Assembly: GCF_947503375.1 (NCBI RefSeq) | Contig: NZ_CANNDQ010000005.1 | Coordinates: forward strand, 186,001 to 250,000 | Direction of reading: 5' to 3' | Origin: an uncultured Psychroserpens sp. | Lineage (GTDB): Bacteria > Bacteroidota > Bacteroidia > Flavobacteriales > Flavobacteriaceae | DNA length: 64,000 nt | Shown here: piece by piece, positions 19,020 to 27,635 of the stretch | Layout: every line of letters starts with the position of its first letter | Position numbering within the stretch: the first letter of the stretch is position 1 | Program-made: the position numbers and the translations under genes | The notes under the pieces: generated by a model | What the model was told of the DNA's origin: nothing | Seen by the model: the letters and a program-made list of their open reading frames with translations, nothing else | Database searches by the model: none

Positions 19020-19652
19020 ATGGCACAGAAAGGAAACATCACAATCACAAACATGGTCTACGGATTAGGAGCGGCAATCGTAATTGTTGGGGCTTTATTT
19101 AAAATCCAGCACTGGCCTTATGGTTCTGAAATTTTAACCGTAGGTATGATTGTAGAGGCCTTGGTATTTACATATTCAGCTTTTGAAAGACAACAATCAG
19201 AATTAGATTGGTCATTAGTATATCCTGAATTAGCAGGAGGGATGACTTCAACTAAGAAGAAAAAAGAAGAGCCTAAGGACGCAGAAGGATTATTATCTAA
19301 AAAATTAGATAACCTCTTAAAAGAAGCAAAAATTGACGGTGAGTTAATGGCAAGTCTTGGAGATAGTATTAAAAACTTTGAAGGTGCAGCGAAAGGAATC
19401 AGTCCTACAGTTGACGCTATGAATGCACAAAAGAAATACAGTGAAGAAATGTCTTTAGCTGCAGCTCAAATGGAATCGTTAAATAGCCTTTACAAAGTTC
19501 AAATGGAAAGTGCTAATCGTCAAGCAGCTATTAATGAGGAAGCTGTTGAAAATGCAACTAAGTTAAAAGAACAAATGCAATCTCTAGCATCTAACCTTTC
19601 ATCATTAAATGGTGTTTATGGTGGCATGTTATCTGCAATGAACAAAAACTAA
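19020..19652 (+). CDS. gldL: GldL, inner-membrane motor subunit of T9SS/gliding
   Basis: 210 residues. GldL and GldM form a proton-driven rotary motor. Two transmembrane helices occupy about residues 12-30 and 36-56 ('GLGAAIVIVGALFKIQHW', 'TVGMIVEALVFTYSAFE'). Within or beside them are a Tyr, a Lys, a His and a Glu of the kind known to be required in the F. johnsoniae protein. The remaining cytoplasmic part is a long helix/coiled coil. It lies 72 bases after gldK and 51 bases before gldM. Confidence 0.97.
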   Translation: MAQKGNITITNMVYGLGAAIVIVGALFKIQHWPYGSEILTVGMIVEALVFTYSAFERQQSELDWSLVYPELAGGMTSTKKKKEEPKDAEGLLSKKLDNLLKEAKIDGELMASLGDSIKNFEGAAKGISPTVDAMNAQKKYSEEMSLAAAQMESLNSLYKVQMESANRQAAINEEAVENATKLKEQMQSLASNLSSLNGVYGGMLSAMNKN

Positions 19653-19703
19653 TTAGTTTTTTGAACTATAAGTATATTATTAACGACTAAAAACTAATTA
19701 AAA

Positions 19704-21266
19704 ATGGCAGGAGGAAAATTATCTGCAAGACAGAAAATGATTAACTTGATGTACTTGGTCTTCATCGCGATGATGGCTATGAATATGTCAAAAGAAGTAC
19801 TATCCGCTTTTGGTTTGATGGAAGCAAAGTTTGCTGATTCAAACGCATTAACTAGTGAGCGAAATGAAGCATTACTAGCCGATCTTGATAAAAAATCTGA
19901 AGAAAAGCCTGAAGATTTCATGATTCCAGCAGCTAAAGCAAAAGAAGTTAGTGCGGCATCAGATAAATTTTATAGATATATCGAAACTTTAAAGAATGAC
20001 CTTCTTAAGCAAGGCGACTATAAAATTGACCCTGAAACCGGTAAATTACCTTTCGAGGCAATGGATAAAACAGATATCCTTGATGAAGCATGGTTTACAG
20101 GTGATAGAATGACCAAAAAAGGTCAGGAAGTTATGTCTAAAATAGAAGAGTATAAATCTGAAATTAGAAGAATACTAGGAAAGGATATAAAAGCTCAAAA
20201 AGTTTTAGCAAATTTTGACAAAACGTTCAGTACTGAAAAAGTAGAAAATAAAGACGGTAAGAAGATAGACTGGTTAGATTACCATTTCAAAGGATTCCCA
20301 GCTATTGCTTCTTTTACTAAGTTAACAGCATTCCAAAACGATGTTGAGGTAACTGAGGCTAACATTATTAACTACTATTTAGGTAATGTTTTAACTGATG
20401 CAGTATCTTTAGATAAGTATAAAGCTATCATTTTAGCTGATAAGTCAGCATTTTTCGCAGGTGAAAAATTCCAAGGAAGAGTAGTGATTGGTAAATATGC
20501 AAAAGTGCCACCAACAGGATTAAGCATTGGAGGTCAAGCTATTGATTTAAATGAGGCGATTGACTCTACTGGAGCTGCGCGTTTAGATTTTAACGTTGGT
20601 GGTGTAGGTGAACATGAAATCGATGGTACATTTACTTTTATGGAAGATGGAAAGCCATTAGAGATCCCTATCAAAGGTAACTATGTAGTAGTACCAAGAC
20701 CAAATTCAGCAACTATTTCTGCAGACAAGATGAATGTAGTGTATCGTGGAGTTGTAAATCCAATGACCATATCGTTTGCCGGTGTACCAGACAATAAAGT
20801 TTCTGCTACTGGAGCTGGTTTGAAAAAAGGTTCTGGAATGGGTAAATATACTATGGTGCCAACATCTGGAAGAGAAGTAACTATTAATGTAACAGCAACA
20901 TTAGATGACGGTTCTAAAGTAAGTGATAAAGCTATATTTAGAATTAAAGATATTCCTAAACCAACAGGTAAACTTAATGGACAGAGTGAAGGTAAACTTC
21001 CTAGAAATAATGTAGAAATTGGTAAAGTAGAATCAGTATTAGAAGATTTCGATTTTGACTTACCATTAACTGTAACAAGCTTCAAAATTAAAGTACCAGG
21101 ACAACCATCTGTAACCTGTTCTGGAAACAGATTGAATGGAACAGCTAAAGGTGCTTTACGTAAAGCGAAGCGAGGAGCTGCAATTCAAATCTTTGATATC
21201 AAGGCTAGAAGTAATGGTCCAATTATCAAACCAGCAACTCCAGTTGTTATCGAGTTATCTAATTAA
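19704..21266 (+). CDS. gldM: GldM, periplasm-spanning motor subunit of T9SS/gliding
   Basis: 520 residues. A single N-terminal transmembrane helix ('MINLMYLVFIAMMAMNMS', about 12-30) inserts in the GldL ring. A helical first domain (to about 220) is followed by three beta-rich domains that reach across the periplasm to GldK/GldN. Length and start 'MAGGKLSARQKMINLMYLVFIAMMA' are characteristic. Third gene of the operon. Confidence 0.98.
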   Translation: MAGGKLSARQKMINLMYLVFIAMMAMNMSKEVLSAFGLMEAKFADSNALTSERNEALLADLDKKSEEKPEDFMIPAAKAKEVSAASDKFYRYIETLKNDLLKQGDYKIDPETGKLPFEAMDKTDILDEAWFTGDRMTKKGQEVMSKIEEYKSEIRRILGKDIKAQKVLANFDKTFSTEKVENKDGKKIDWLDYHFKGFPAIASFTKLTAFQNDVEVTEANIINYYLGNVLTDAVSLDKYKAIILADKSAFFAGEKFQGRVVIGKYAKVPPTGLSIGGQAIDLNEAIDSTGAARLDFNVGGVGEHEIDGTFTFMEDGKPLEIPIKGNYVVVPRPNSATISADKMNVVYRGVVNPMTISFAGVPDNKVSATGAGLKKGSGMGKYTMVPTSGREVTINVTATLDDGSKVSDKAIFRIKDIPKPTGKLNGQSEGKLPRNNVEIGKVESVLEDFDFDLPLTVTSFKIKVPGQPSVTCSGNRLNGTAKGALRKAKRGAAIQIFDIKARSNGPIIKPATPVVIELSN

Positions 21267-21307
21267 CCTATTGTTATAGAATAACCCAAATTTAAAAATT
21301 AAAGACG

Positions 21308-22207
21308 ATGAATTATAAATTTTTATTATCAATAATTGCCACTATTAGTATTACATCTAGTATACATTCTCAGGCAAATATTTTAAATGCGCAAACACCA
21401 CAAGAAATTGGTGTTAAAACCGAAGCACAGTTGGCGCTTGATAATGACAAGCCTTTGGAGTATGGCTATGTTGATGATAGAGACATACTGTTCTCTAAAA
21501 TGACTTGGGAAAAAGTTGTTTTAGATGAGCGTGTTAACTTTCCGTTATATTTCCCTGTTGACACTAATAATATTGGCAAGGAAAGACGCTCGCTTTATCA
21601 TACATTGATTAAAGCTGTCAAAGATGGAAAAATCACAAATGTTTATAATGATTCTTACTTTACTGAGAAAAGAACAATGAAGGAGCTTAAAGACATCACA
21701 ACTAAGGTTGATACTTTAGATATTGGTTATGACCAATTAAATGCTGATGGTTATGTAGATCCTGAGTATATCACAACGAGAAATATAGAAGCATTTGATA
21801 TTAGTGCATATTTAGTAAAAGGGCTTTGGTACTTTGACAAGCGTCATGGCGAACTCAAATATAGAGTATTAGGTATTGCACCAGCTGCACCAGATATTAA
21901 CTTTATCGATTCTAATGATGAAGCTAATAGAGTGCCTAATGCATTATTTTGGGTATTTTTCCCAGAAGCAAGAGAAGTGCTTCACCAAGCTAAAGCATTT
22001 AATAATAAAAATAGTGCTATGCCATTATCATTTGACCATTTGTTAAACTCAAGACGTTTTAATGGGTACATGTATAAAGAAGAAAACGTATATGGAGATC
22101 GTGAAGTCAAAGAATATGTTGCAGATAACGCTTTGATGCAATTGCTTGAGTCTGATCGTATTAAGGATAAAATACGCAACTTTGAACAAGATATGTGGTC
22201 TTACTAA
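21308..22207 (+). CDS. gldN: GldN, T9SS ring protein
   Basis: 299 residues with a signal peptide (cleavage near 'SIHSQANIL'). GldN joins GldK in the ring that couples the motor to the outer-membrane translocon. Family features include 'YGYVDDRDILFSKMTWEKVVLDERVNFPLYFP' and 'DALFWVFFPEAREVLHQ'-like segments, here 'NALFWVFFPEAREVLHQ'. It lies 41 bases after gldM and ends the operon; a strong terminator follows 16 bases later. Confidence 0.97.
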   Translation: MNYKFLLSIIATISITSSIHSQANILNAQTPQEIGVKTEAQLALDNDKPLEYGYVDDRDILFSKMTWEKVVLDERVNFPLYFPVDTNNIGKERRSLYHTLIKAVKDGKITNVYNDSYFTEKRTMKELKDITTKVDTLDIGYDQLNADGYVDPEYITTRNIEAFDISAYLVKGLWYFDKRHGELKYRVLGIAPAAPDINFIDSNDEANRVPNALFWVFFPEAREVLHQAKAFNNKNSAMPLSFDHLLNSRRFNGYMYKEENVYGDREVKEYVADNALMQLLESDRIKDKIRNFEQDMWSY

Positions 22208-22223
22208 GTAAAGAAACCCTTAT

Positions 22224-22256
22224 AAAAACGCTCACTAAAACTAGTGAGCGTTTTTT
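22224..22256 (+). terminator. Strong terminator of gldKLMN
   Basis: A perfect 14-bp stem (AAAAACGCTCACTA / TAGTGAGCGTTTTT) with a 4-base loop ends in a T-run. The GTG that the ORF track proposes as start of the next gene lies inside this stem and is thereby ruled out. Confidence 0.95.
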
Positions 22257-22276
22257 ATTTACATTATTTTAGAACT

Positions 22277-23326
22277 ATGAAAACCATAGATTATATCGTT
22301 GTAGGATGTGGACTAGCAGGAATTGCATTCTGTGAAAAATTAAGAGCAAACCAAAAGTCTTTTATTGTTTTCGATAATGCCTCTCAATTATCTTCAAGAG
22401 TAGCAGCAGGATTATATAATCCGGTAATCTTAAAACGATTTACAAAGGTTTGGGACGCAAAATCACAGTTAGAGATTGCAATACCATTTTATACAGAACT
22501 TGAAAAACTTTTAAAGATAAAACTTAACTATAGGTTACCAATCTATAGAAAATTTACTTCTATTGAAGAACAAAACAATTGGTTTTTAGCCTCCGAAAAA
22601 CCGGTCTTGAGAGATTTTTTATCTACAGAACTTATAAAAAATTCAAATGCATTTATAACTGCAGATTTTGGTTTTGGAAAAGTATTGCATTCAGGAAGAA
22701 TAAATACATCAAGACTAGTAAATGCTTACAATTCATATTTAGATAGCGAGGGTCAACTCAAGAAAGACTCTTTTAAATATGATTTATTAAACATAGAATC
22801 TGGCATCATTCAATATAAAAATATCATAGCTAAGCATGTAGTTTTTGCAGAAGGTTATGGGCTATCTAGAAATCCATTTTTTAATTATTTACCATTAAAT
22901 GGTACAAAAGGAGAAATGCTAACAATAAAAGCACCAAAATTAAGAATAAACTTTATTTTAAAGTCTTCAGTATTTATTGTTCCCTTAGGTAATGATCTTT
23001 ATTGGGTTGGTTCAACTTATGAATGGGAAGACAAAACGCACCAAATTACAGAAAAAGCAAAAGAAGAGCTAGTTTTAAAATTAAAAACTATTATCAGTTG
23101 TAAGTTTCAAGTTGTTGAACAAGTCGCAGGTATACGACCTACAACTAAAGATAGAAGACCTTTAATAGGAACGCATCCACGCTATAATAACATTCATGTT
23201 TTAAATGGTTTAGGAACAAGAGGTGTTATGCTTTCGCCATATGTAGCAGACCAGCTTTTCAATCATATAAATAAGTTAAACCGATTAGATTCGGAAATTG
23301 ATATCAAACGGTATCAACAAGATTAA
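22277..23326 (+). CDS. FAD-dependent oxidoreductase (DAO family)
   Basis: 349 residues from the ATG at 22277; the track start at 22244 is within the gldN terminator. The N-terminal Rossmann FAD motif is 'IDYIVVGCGLAGIAFCEKL'. The C-terminal FAD-contact region is 'AGIRPTTKDRRPLIGTHP' and 'LNGLGTRGVMLSPYVADQL', as in glycine/D-amino-acid oxidase relatives and the MnmC oxidase domain. No membrane segment. The substrate cannot be told from sequence. It overlaps the convergent DUF983 gene by 4 bases. Confidence 0.88.
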   Translation: MKTIDYIVVGCGLAGIAFCEKLRANQKSFIVFDNASQLSSRVAAGLYNPVILKRFTKVWDAKSQLEIAIPFYTELEKLLKIKLNYRLPIYRKFTSIEEQNNWFLASEKPVLRDFLSTELIKNSNAFITADFGFGKVLHSGRINTSRLVNAYNSYLDSEGQLKKDSFKYDLLNIESGIIQYKNIIAKHVVFAEGYGLSRNPFFNYLPLNGTKGEMLTIKAPKLRINFILKSSVFIVPLGNDLYWVGSTYEWEDKTHQITEKAKEELVLKLKTIISCKFQVVEQVAGIRPTTKDRRPLIGTHPRYNNIHVLNGLGTRGVMLSPYVADQLFNHINKLNRLDSEIDIKRYQQD

Positions 23327-23715
23327 GAACTTCTATTTTTATTAACTAATGTCTTGTCATAGTTCATAAAAAGATTGATCCAAATATTTCTTGAAAGACG
23401 CATTATAATTGGACCAAATACTATAGTTGTAATCACGATTGCTATAAAAGCTGTAAAGAGTGAGGATCTTAAAAAGAGATAACTAATTATAAAAGTGGCT
23501 ACAGCAAAGGCAATGCCAACACCATAGCTAACATACATCGAACCATAAAAAAAGGAAGGTTCCATTCTATAAGTAGTGTTACAGTAAGAACACTTTTTGT
23601 TTATTTTTAAAACATCGCTCAATATATAAGGATTCTTTGTTTCGTACATTGATTCTTGCTGGCATTTTGGACATGTTCCAGTAAAAATACTATATACTTT
23701 AGTGCCTTTTAGCAT
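23323..23715 (-). CDS. DUF983 membrane protein with a zinc-ribbon start
   Basis: 130 residues. The N-terminal part carries two CxxC pairs ('GTCPKCQQES', 'KKCSYCNTTYR') likely to hold zinc. Two transmembrane helices follow (about 58-80 and 84-105: 'VGIAFAVATFIISYLFL', 'SLFTAFIAIVITTIVFGPIIM'). The layout is that of DUF983; its function is unknown. It is divergent from the ABC-F gene and convergent with the FAD oxidoreductase. Confidence 0.88.
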   Translation of the reverse strand: MLKGTKVYSIFTGTCPKCQQESMYETKNPYILSDVLKINKKCSYCNTTYRMEPSFFYGSMYVSYGVGIAFAVATFIISYLFLRSSLFTAFIAIVITTIVFGPIIMRLSRNIWINLFMNYDKTLVNKNRSS

Positions 23716-23729
23716 GACTTAAAATTGTT

Positions 23730-23737
23730 TACTTTTG
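23730..23737 (+). promoter_or_regulatory. -7 box, candidate ABC-F promoter
   Basis: TACTTTTG fits TAnnTTTG exactly, about 90 bases upstream of the ABC-F ATG. No TTG stands at -33, so support is partial. A second, nearer but imperfect box (AATATTTG) ends 8 bases before the ATG. Confidence 0.35.
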
Positions 23738-23827
23738 TTGCTTTTACTAAAAGTAAAATTAGTTTATTTACGACTAATATTACTAACATTTATAATGTTT
23801 ATTGTAATTGTAATATTTGAAAAAACT

Positions 23828-25735
23828 ATGCTTAACATTCATAATTTATCTATCTCATTTCAAGGCGAATACTTATTCGAAGACATTACTTTTAAGTTAA
23901 GTCCAGGTGATCGAATTGGTTTGATAGGAAAAAACGGTGCTGGTAAATCGACCATGCTTAAAATTCTTTCAAAAGAATTAGAACCCGATTCTGGGCAAAT
24001 TGCTGCAGATAAAAATTTGAGCTTTGGTTTTCTTAAGCAAGATATAGATTTTGTTTTTGGTAGGACTGTTTTAGAAGAATCATATGAGGCTTTTGAAGAA
24101 ATTAAAAAGCTAGAAACTCAAATGGAGCATGTCAATGAGCAATTAGCCGAACGAACCGATTATGAAAGTGAAACCTACAATCAATTAATGATAGATTTAA
24201 ACGATGTACAACATCAATATGAAATAATTGGTGGATACAACTATCAAGGTGAAACCGAAAAAATACTACAGGGCTTAGGTTTTAAAAGAGATGATTTTAA
24301 TAAATTGACCGACACATTTTCTGGTGGTTGGCGTATGCGTATTGAATTGGCTAAATTACTTCTTCAAAACAATGATATATTATTATTAGATGAGCCAACC
24401 AACCATTTGGACATAGAATCTATAATTTGGTTAGAGAGTTTTTTAAAAAGTTATTCAGGAGCTGTAGTTATCGTTTCTCATGATAAAATGTTTTTAGATA
24501 ATGTTACAAATCGTACTATAGAGATTTCCTTAGGAAGAATCTATGATTACCCAAAACCGTATTCAAAATTTTTGGTATTACGTGAAGAGATAAAAACACA
24601 GCAATTAGCTTCTCAAAAAAATCAGAAAAAGCAAATAGAACAAACTGAAAAACTCATTGAGAAATTTAGAGCAAAAGCCAGTAAAGCTACAATGGCTCAG
24701 TCACTTATAAAAAAATTAGACAGGATGGAGCGCATTGAAGTTGACGAAGATGACAATAGTGTTATGACATTGAATTTCCCTGTTTCAGTAACACCAGGAA
24801 AAGTAGTTGTTGAAGCCCATAACATATCGAAAAGTTATGATGATAACCATGTACTATCCAATATTGATTTAATGATAGAGCGAGATAGTAAGACTGCTTT
24901 TGTAGGTCAGAATGGTCAAGGGAAATCAACATTAGCAAAGATTATTGTTGGTGAGCTCAAACATAGCGGAAATTTAAAACTAGGTCATAATGTACAAATA
25001 GGCTATTTTGCTCAAAACCAAGCTGAATATCTTGATGGAAGCAAAACTGTTTTGGATACCATGATTGATGCTGCAAATGAATCGAATAGAAGTAAAGTTC
25101 GTGACATCTTAGGGTCATTTTTGTTTCGAGGCGAAGAGGTAGAAAAATATGTTAGAGTACTTTCTGGTGGTGAACGAAACCGATTGGCTTTAGCTAAATT
25201 GATGCTTCAGCCATTAAATGTCTTGGTGATGGATGAGCCTACGAATCATTTAGATATTAAGTCTAAAAATGTTTTAAAAGAAGCCTTAAAAAAGTTTGAA
25301 GGGACTTTAGTTTTAGTTTCTCACGATAGAGATTTTCTACAAGGTTTGGCAAATGTAGTATATGAGTTTAAAGATCAAAAGATAAAAGAATATTTGGGTG
25401 ATATTGATTTTTATTTAGAACAAAGAAATGTAGAGAATTTAAGAGAAGTAGAACGAAGAACAGTAGTAAAAGAATCACCAAGATCAAGTAACAAGCAGTC
25501 ATACCAAGATCAAAAAAAGATTAAGTCACTTAATAATAAATTAAGTAATGTAGAATCTAAAATTAGTCAATTGGAGAAGGAAATAAAGACCCATGACATA
25601 GAATTAGCAACTAATTACGATGCTACTGTTGCAGATGTTAGTTTTTTTGATAATTATCAAGCAAAAAAACAACAACTTAAAAAGCTTATGAAAGATTGGG
25701 AAACGATACAATTACAGCTAGAAGAGCTTTGTTGA
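23828..25735 (+). CDS. ABC-F family ATPase (ribosome-associated type)
   Basis: 635 residues from the ATG at 23828. The track start (TTG at 23735) adds 31 hydrophobic residues that no ABC-F protein has. Two ATP-binding cassettes are present. The first has Walker A 'GLIGKNGAGKSTM', signature 'FSGGWRMR' and 'LLLDEPTNHLD'. The second has 'AFVGQNGQGKSTL', 'LSGGERNRLALAKL' and 'LVMDEPTNHLD'. Between them is the linker rich in Lys/Gln ('QKNQKKQIEQTEKLIEKFRAKASKA') that reaches the ribosomal tRNA site in this family. A C-terminal coiled coil (about 560-635) resembles the Uup type. No transmembrane part, so it is not a transporter. Confidence 0.95.
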   Translation: MLNIHNLSISFQGEYLFEDITFKLSPGDRIGLIGKNGAGKSTMLKILSKELEPDSGQIAADKNLSFGFLKQDIDFVFGRTVLEESYEAFEEIKKLETQMEHVNEQLAERTDYESETYNQLMIDLNDVQHQYEIIGGYNYQGETEKILQGLGFKRDDFNKLTDTFSGGWRMRIELAKLLLQNNDILLLDEPTNHLDIESIIWLESFLKSYSGAVVIVSHDKMFLDNVTNRTIEISLGRIYDYPKPYSKFLVLREEIKTQQLASQKNQKKQIEQTEKLIEKFRAKASKATMAQSLIKKLDRMERIEVDEDDNSVMTLNFPVSVTPGKVVVEAHNISKSYDDNHVLSNIDLMIERDSKTAFVGQNGQGKSTLAKIIVGELKHSGNLKLGHNVQIGYFAQNQAEYLDGSKTVLDTMIDAANESNRSKVRDILGSFLFRGEEVEKYVRVLSGGERNRLALAKLMLQPLNVLVMDEPTNHLDIKSKNVLKEALKKFEGTLVLVSHDRDFLQGLANVVYEFKDQKIKEYLGDIDFYLEQRNVENLREVERRTVVKESPRSSNKQSYQDQKKIKSLNNKLSNVESKISQLEKEIKTHDIELATNYDATVADVSFFDNYQAKKQQLKKLMKDWETIQLQLEELC

Positions 25736-25752
25736 TTAACTAAAATTAAGTT

Positions 25753-25935
25753 GTGGAAGAACACTTTTTTCAATGTCCATATTGTTGGGAAACCATTTCA
25801 ATGTTAATAGATATTTCACAAATAAAGCAGTCTTATATTGAAGATTGTGAGGTGTGTTGTAACCCAATTCAATTACATATAACCACAGAGAATCAAGAAA
25901 TTATCAATTTCCTAGCCCAAAACATAGAGCAGTAG
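25753..25935 (+). CDS. CPXCG-type cysteine-rich small protein
   Basis: 60 residues, GTG start 17 bases after the ABC-F stop. It has two cysteine pairs ('FQCPYCWETISM' and 'DCEVCCNPIQLHI'), a small zinc-ribbon-like fold of the CPXCG family (here CPYCW). Function unknown. It is probably co-transcribed with the ABC-F gene. Confidence 0.8.
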   Translation: MEEHFFQCPYCWETISMLIDISQIKQSYIEDCEVCCNPIQLHITTENQEIINFLAQNIEQ

Positions 25936-26078
25936 TAATATTTTAAGTATTTGATTTTCAATTATTTATATTTTTTTTCGATAAACAACATTGCATTTCA
26001 TCGAAAAAAGTTCGCATATTATCGGTATTTTGTTATTTTCGTTATAGTAAATATGCTCCCTCGCAAAAATCTACTTTT

Positions 26079-26984
26079 ATGAAAACCGCTAAAATTACAT
26101 TATTACTATGTTTGGTAACATTGGTTGCTTTTGCCAATGTATCTTCAAAAGAAAAACAAGCTCTTATAGCTTTACACAATGCTACGAATGGTTCTACTTG
26201 GGCTACAACTTGGGATTTGTCCGATCCAGTTGATAGTTGGTATGGTGTTACGGTAAGAGATGAAAAAGTTGTAGCTTTAAATTTAGAGTTCAATAATTTG
26301 GAGGGTCAACTACCTGAAGCAATTGGCGACTTGATACACCTTCAAGAAATGAACTTTTTTAGAAATAACATTTCTGGAGCTATTCCTAATTCAATTGGAA
26401 ACTTGAAAGCTTTAACAAAAATCAATATCGCATTTAACAAATTAAGTGGTGAATTACCAACAAGCCTTGGCGAATTATCATCTTTAAAGACCTTACAATT
26501 ATTTATGAATACAATTGAAGGCTCAATCCCAGCTTCTATAGGACAATTATCTCAGTTGCAAACATTAGAATTATATAGCAATAATTTAACAGGAAGTTTG
26601 CCTTCTACACTAGGAGAGTTATATAATTTGAAAGAATTATTGGTAAGTAGTAATAAGCTCACAGGAAAATTGCCATCAACAATAGGAGACTTAAAAAACT
26701 TAAAAATTTTAAGTGTGTTTGATAATAACCTATTAGGTATAGTACCTAGTTCAGTTTCTAATTTAACAAACTTAGAAGAATTAGTTTTAGCAAATAATGC
26801 ATTTTATGGTAATCTGCCATCTGATCTGGCAAACTTATCTAACTTAAAAGTTTTGATGTTAGGAAACAATGGTTTTAAAGGTGAATTAGTAGGATTGGAA
26901 GCTAAGTTTCCAAAACTGCAACAATTCGATTTTGTAAATACTAATGAAAGAGGTACAATTGCTACTCTAGATACAGAAGACTAG
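26079..26984 (+). CDS. Exported plant-type leucine-rich-repeat protein
   Basis: 301 residues. A signal peptide (MKTAKITLLLCLVTLVAFA) precedes an N-terminal cap ('KQALIALHNATNGSTWATTWD' ... 'DSWYGVTV') like the LRRNT cap of plant receptor kinases. About eight 24-residue repeats of the plant-specific form LxxLxxLxLxxNxLxGxIPxxIGxL follow ('NNISGAIPNSIGNLKAL', 'NNLTGSLPSTLGELYNL'). It lacks a T9SS C-terminal sorting domain and a membrane anchor, so it is likely periplasmic or released. A ligand-binding role is expected for the fold; the partner is unknown. It ends at a terminator and is a single-gene unit. Confidence 0.92.
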   Translation: MKTAKITLLLCLVTLVAFANVSSKEKQALIALHNATNGSTWATTWDLSDPVDSWYGVTVRDEKVVALNLEFNNLEGQLPEAIGDLIHLQEMNFFRNNISGAIPNSIGNLKALTKINIAFNKLSGELPTSLGELSSLKTLQLFMNTIEGSIPASIGQLSQLQTLELYSNNLTGSLPSTLGELYNLKELLVSSNKLTGKLPSTIGDLKNLKILSVFDNNLLGIVPSSVSNLTNLEELVLANNAFYGNLPSDLANLSNLKVLMLGNNGFKGELVGLEAKFPKLQQFDFVNTNERGTIATLDTED

Positions 26985-27010
26985 TTATTTTTATAGTTTT
27001 GTTTTTATCG

Positions 27011-27043
27011 AACTCCTTTCATTTAGATGTTAGGAGTTTTTTT
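27011..27043 (+). terminator. Terminator of the LRR gene
   Basis: AACTCCT / AGGAGTT with a 14-base loop is followed by a T-run. It lies just upstream of the tRNA promoter. Confidence 0.65.
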
Positions 27044-27054
27044 ATCTATTATGT

Positions 27055-27084
27055 TTGTAGAAATCAAAAAGCGTTGTATATTTG
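27055..27084 (+). promoter_or_regulatory. Promoter of the initiator tRNA gene
   Basis: TTG, 19 bases, TATATTTG: a perfect Bacteroidota promoter (TTG-N19-TAnnTTTG). The -7 box ends 11 bases before the tRNA 5' end. It is the clearest promoter in the window. Confidence 0.85.
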
Positions 27085-27095
27085 CAGTCCAATAT

Positions 27096-27168
<73 letters not shown>

Positions 27169-27191
27169 CTAAATATAAATTATTTTAAATC

Positions 27192-27222
27192 AACGGTTTA
27201 GTTCACGCTAAGCCGTTTTTTT
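27192..27222 (+). terminator. Terminator of the tRNA gene
   Basis: AACGGTTTAG / CTAAGCCGTT (one G-T pair) with a 6-base loop and a T-run lies 23 bases after the tRNA. Confidence 0.85.
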
Positions 27223-27312
27223 ATGAAAACTATTTATGATTTAGTTACCTTAGAAGTTCAAAATGAACACGATTTGGAACACGAACCTGACCACGTCAAA
27301 CCATTTTTATAA
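27223..27312 (+). CDS. Possible 29-residue ORF right after the tRNA terminator
   Basis: ATG to TAA encodes 29 residues, acidic and His-rich at the end ('QNEHDLEHEPDHVKPFL'). It is below the ORF-track cut-off. No promoter or ribosome-binding site is evident, and the start abuts the terminator T-run. It could be a remnant, a micro-protein or chance. Kept only because the composition looks peptide-like. Confidence 0.2.
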   Translation: MKTIYDLVTLEVQNEHDLEHEPDHVKPFL

Positions 27313-27635
27313 GCAAAAATTTAAGATATCTATAATGACTTATCAAAGCTTTGGTAGGTTTGCTCTACAAAATAAATTAATGAATTTTGTGAGCTAAACC
27401 TTTTTCTTTTGTGAGTTATCTTTATTCGAGATAGAATTAATTGAAAGAGTTTCTATTGTATTCAATATAACATGTAATTCAACATACACAGATACAAAAA
27501 TATCGTGATAATTTTAGATAAAATGTTTAATCATATTTGCTGTAAGTGTTATGAAATGGATTACGATTTGTATATATAGCGTCAACCTACAAGACCAATT
27601 ACAACTAATTTTGTAACATCAAATAAGCCAAAATC
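27313..27635. other. Non-coding stretch between the tRNA unit and the 246-residue ORF
   Basis: About 320 AT-rich bases. The only signal I see is TAATTTTG at 27606-27613, an exact -7 box 22 bases before the next ATG, but without a TTG at -33. No duplicate of the tRNA 3' end and no integrase remnant is visible. Confidence 0.5.

Noticed and set aside
22244-22276. GTG start of the FAD oxidoreductase in the ORF track
   Set aside because: It lies inside the gldKLMN terminator stem; the ATG at 22277 begins the Rossmann FAD motif.
23735-23827. 31-residue hydrophobic extension of the ABC-F protein
   Set aside because: It begins with TTG, no ABC-F protein has such a segment, and a -7 box overlaps the proposed start codon.
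27169-27635. Integration (att) site at the tRNA
   Set aside because: No duplicated tRNA 3' end, integrase gene or composition change is visible within the window.
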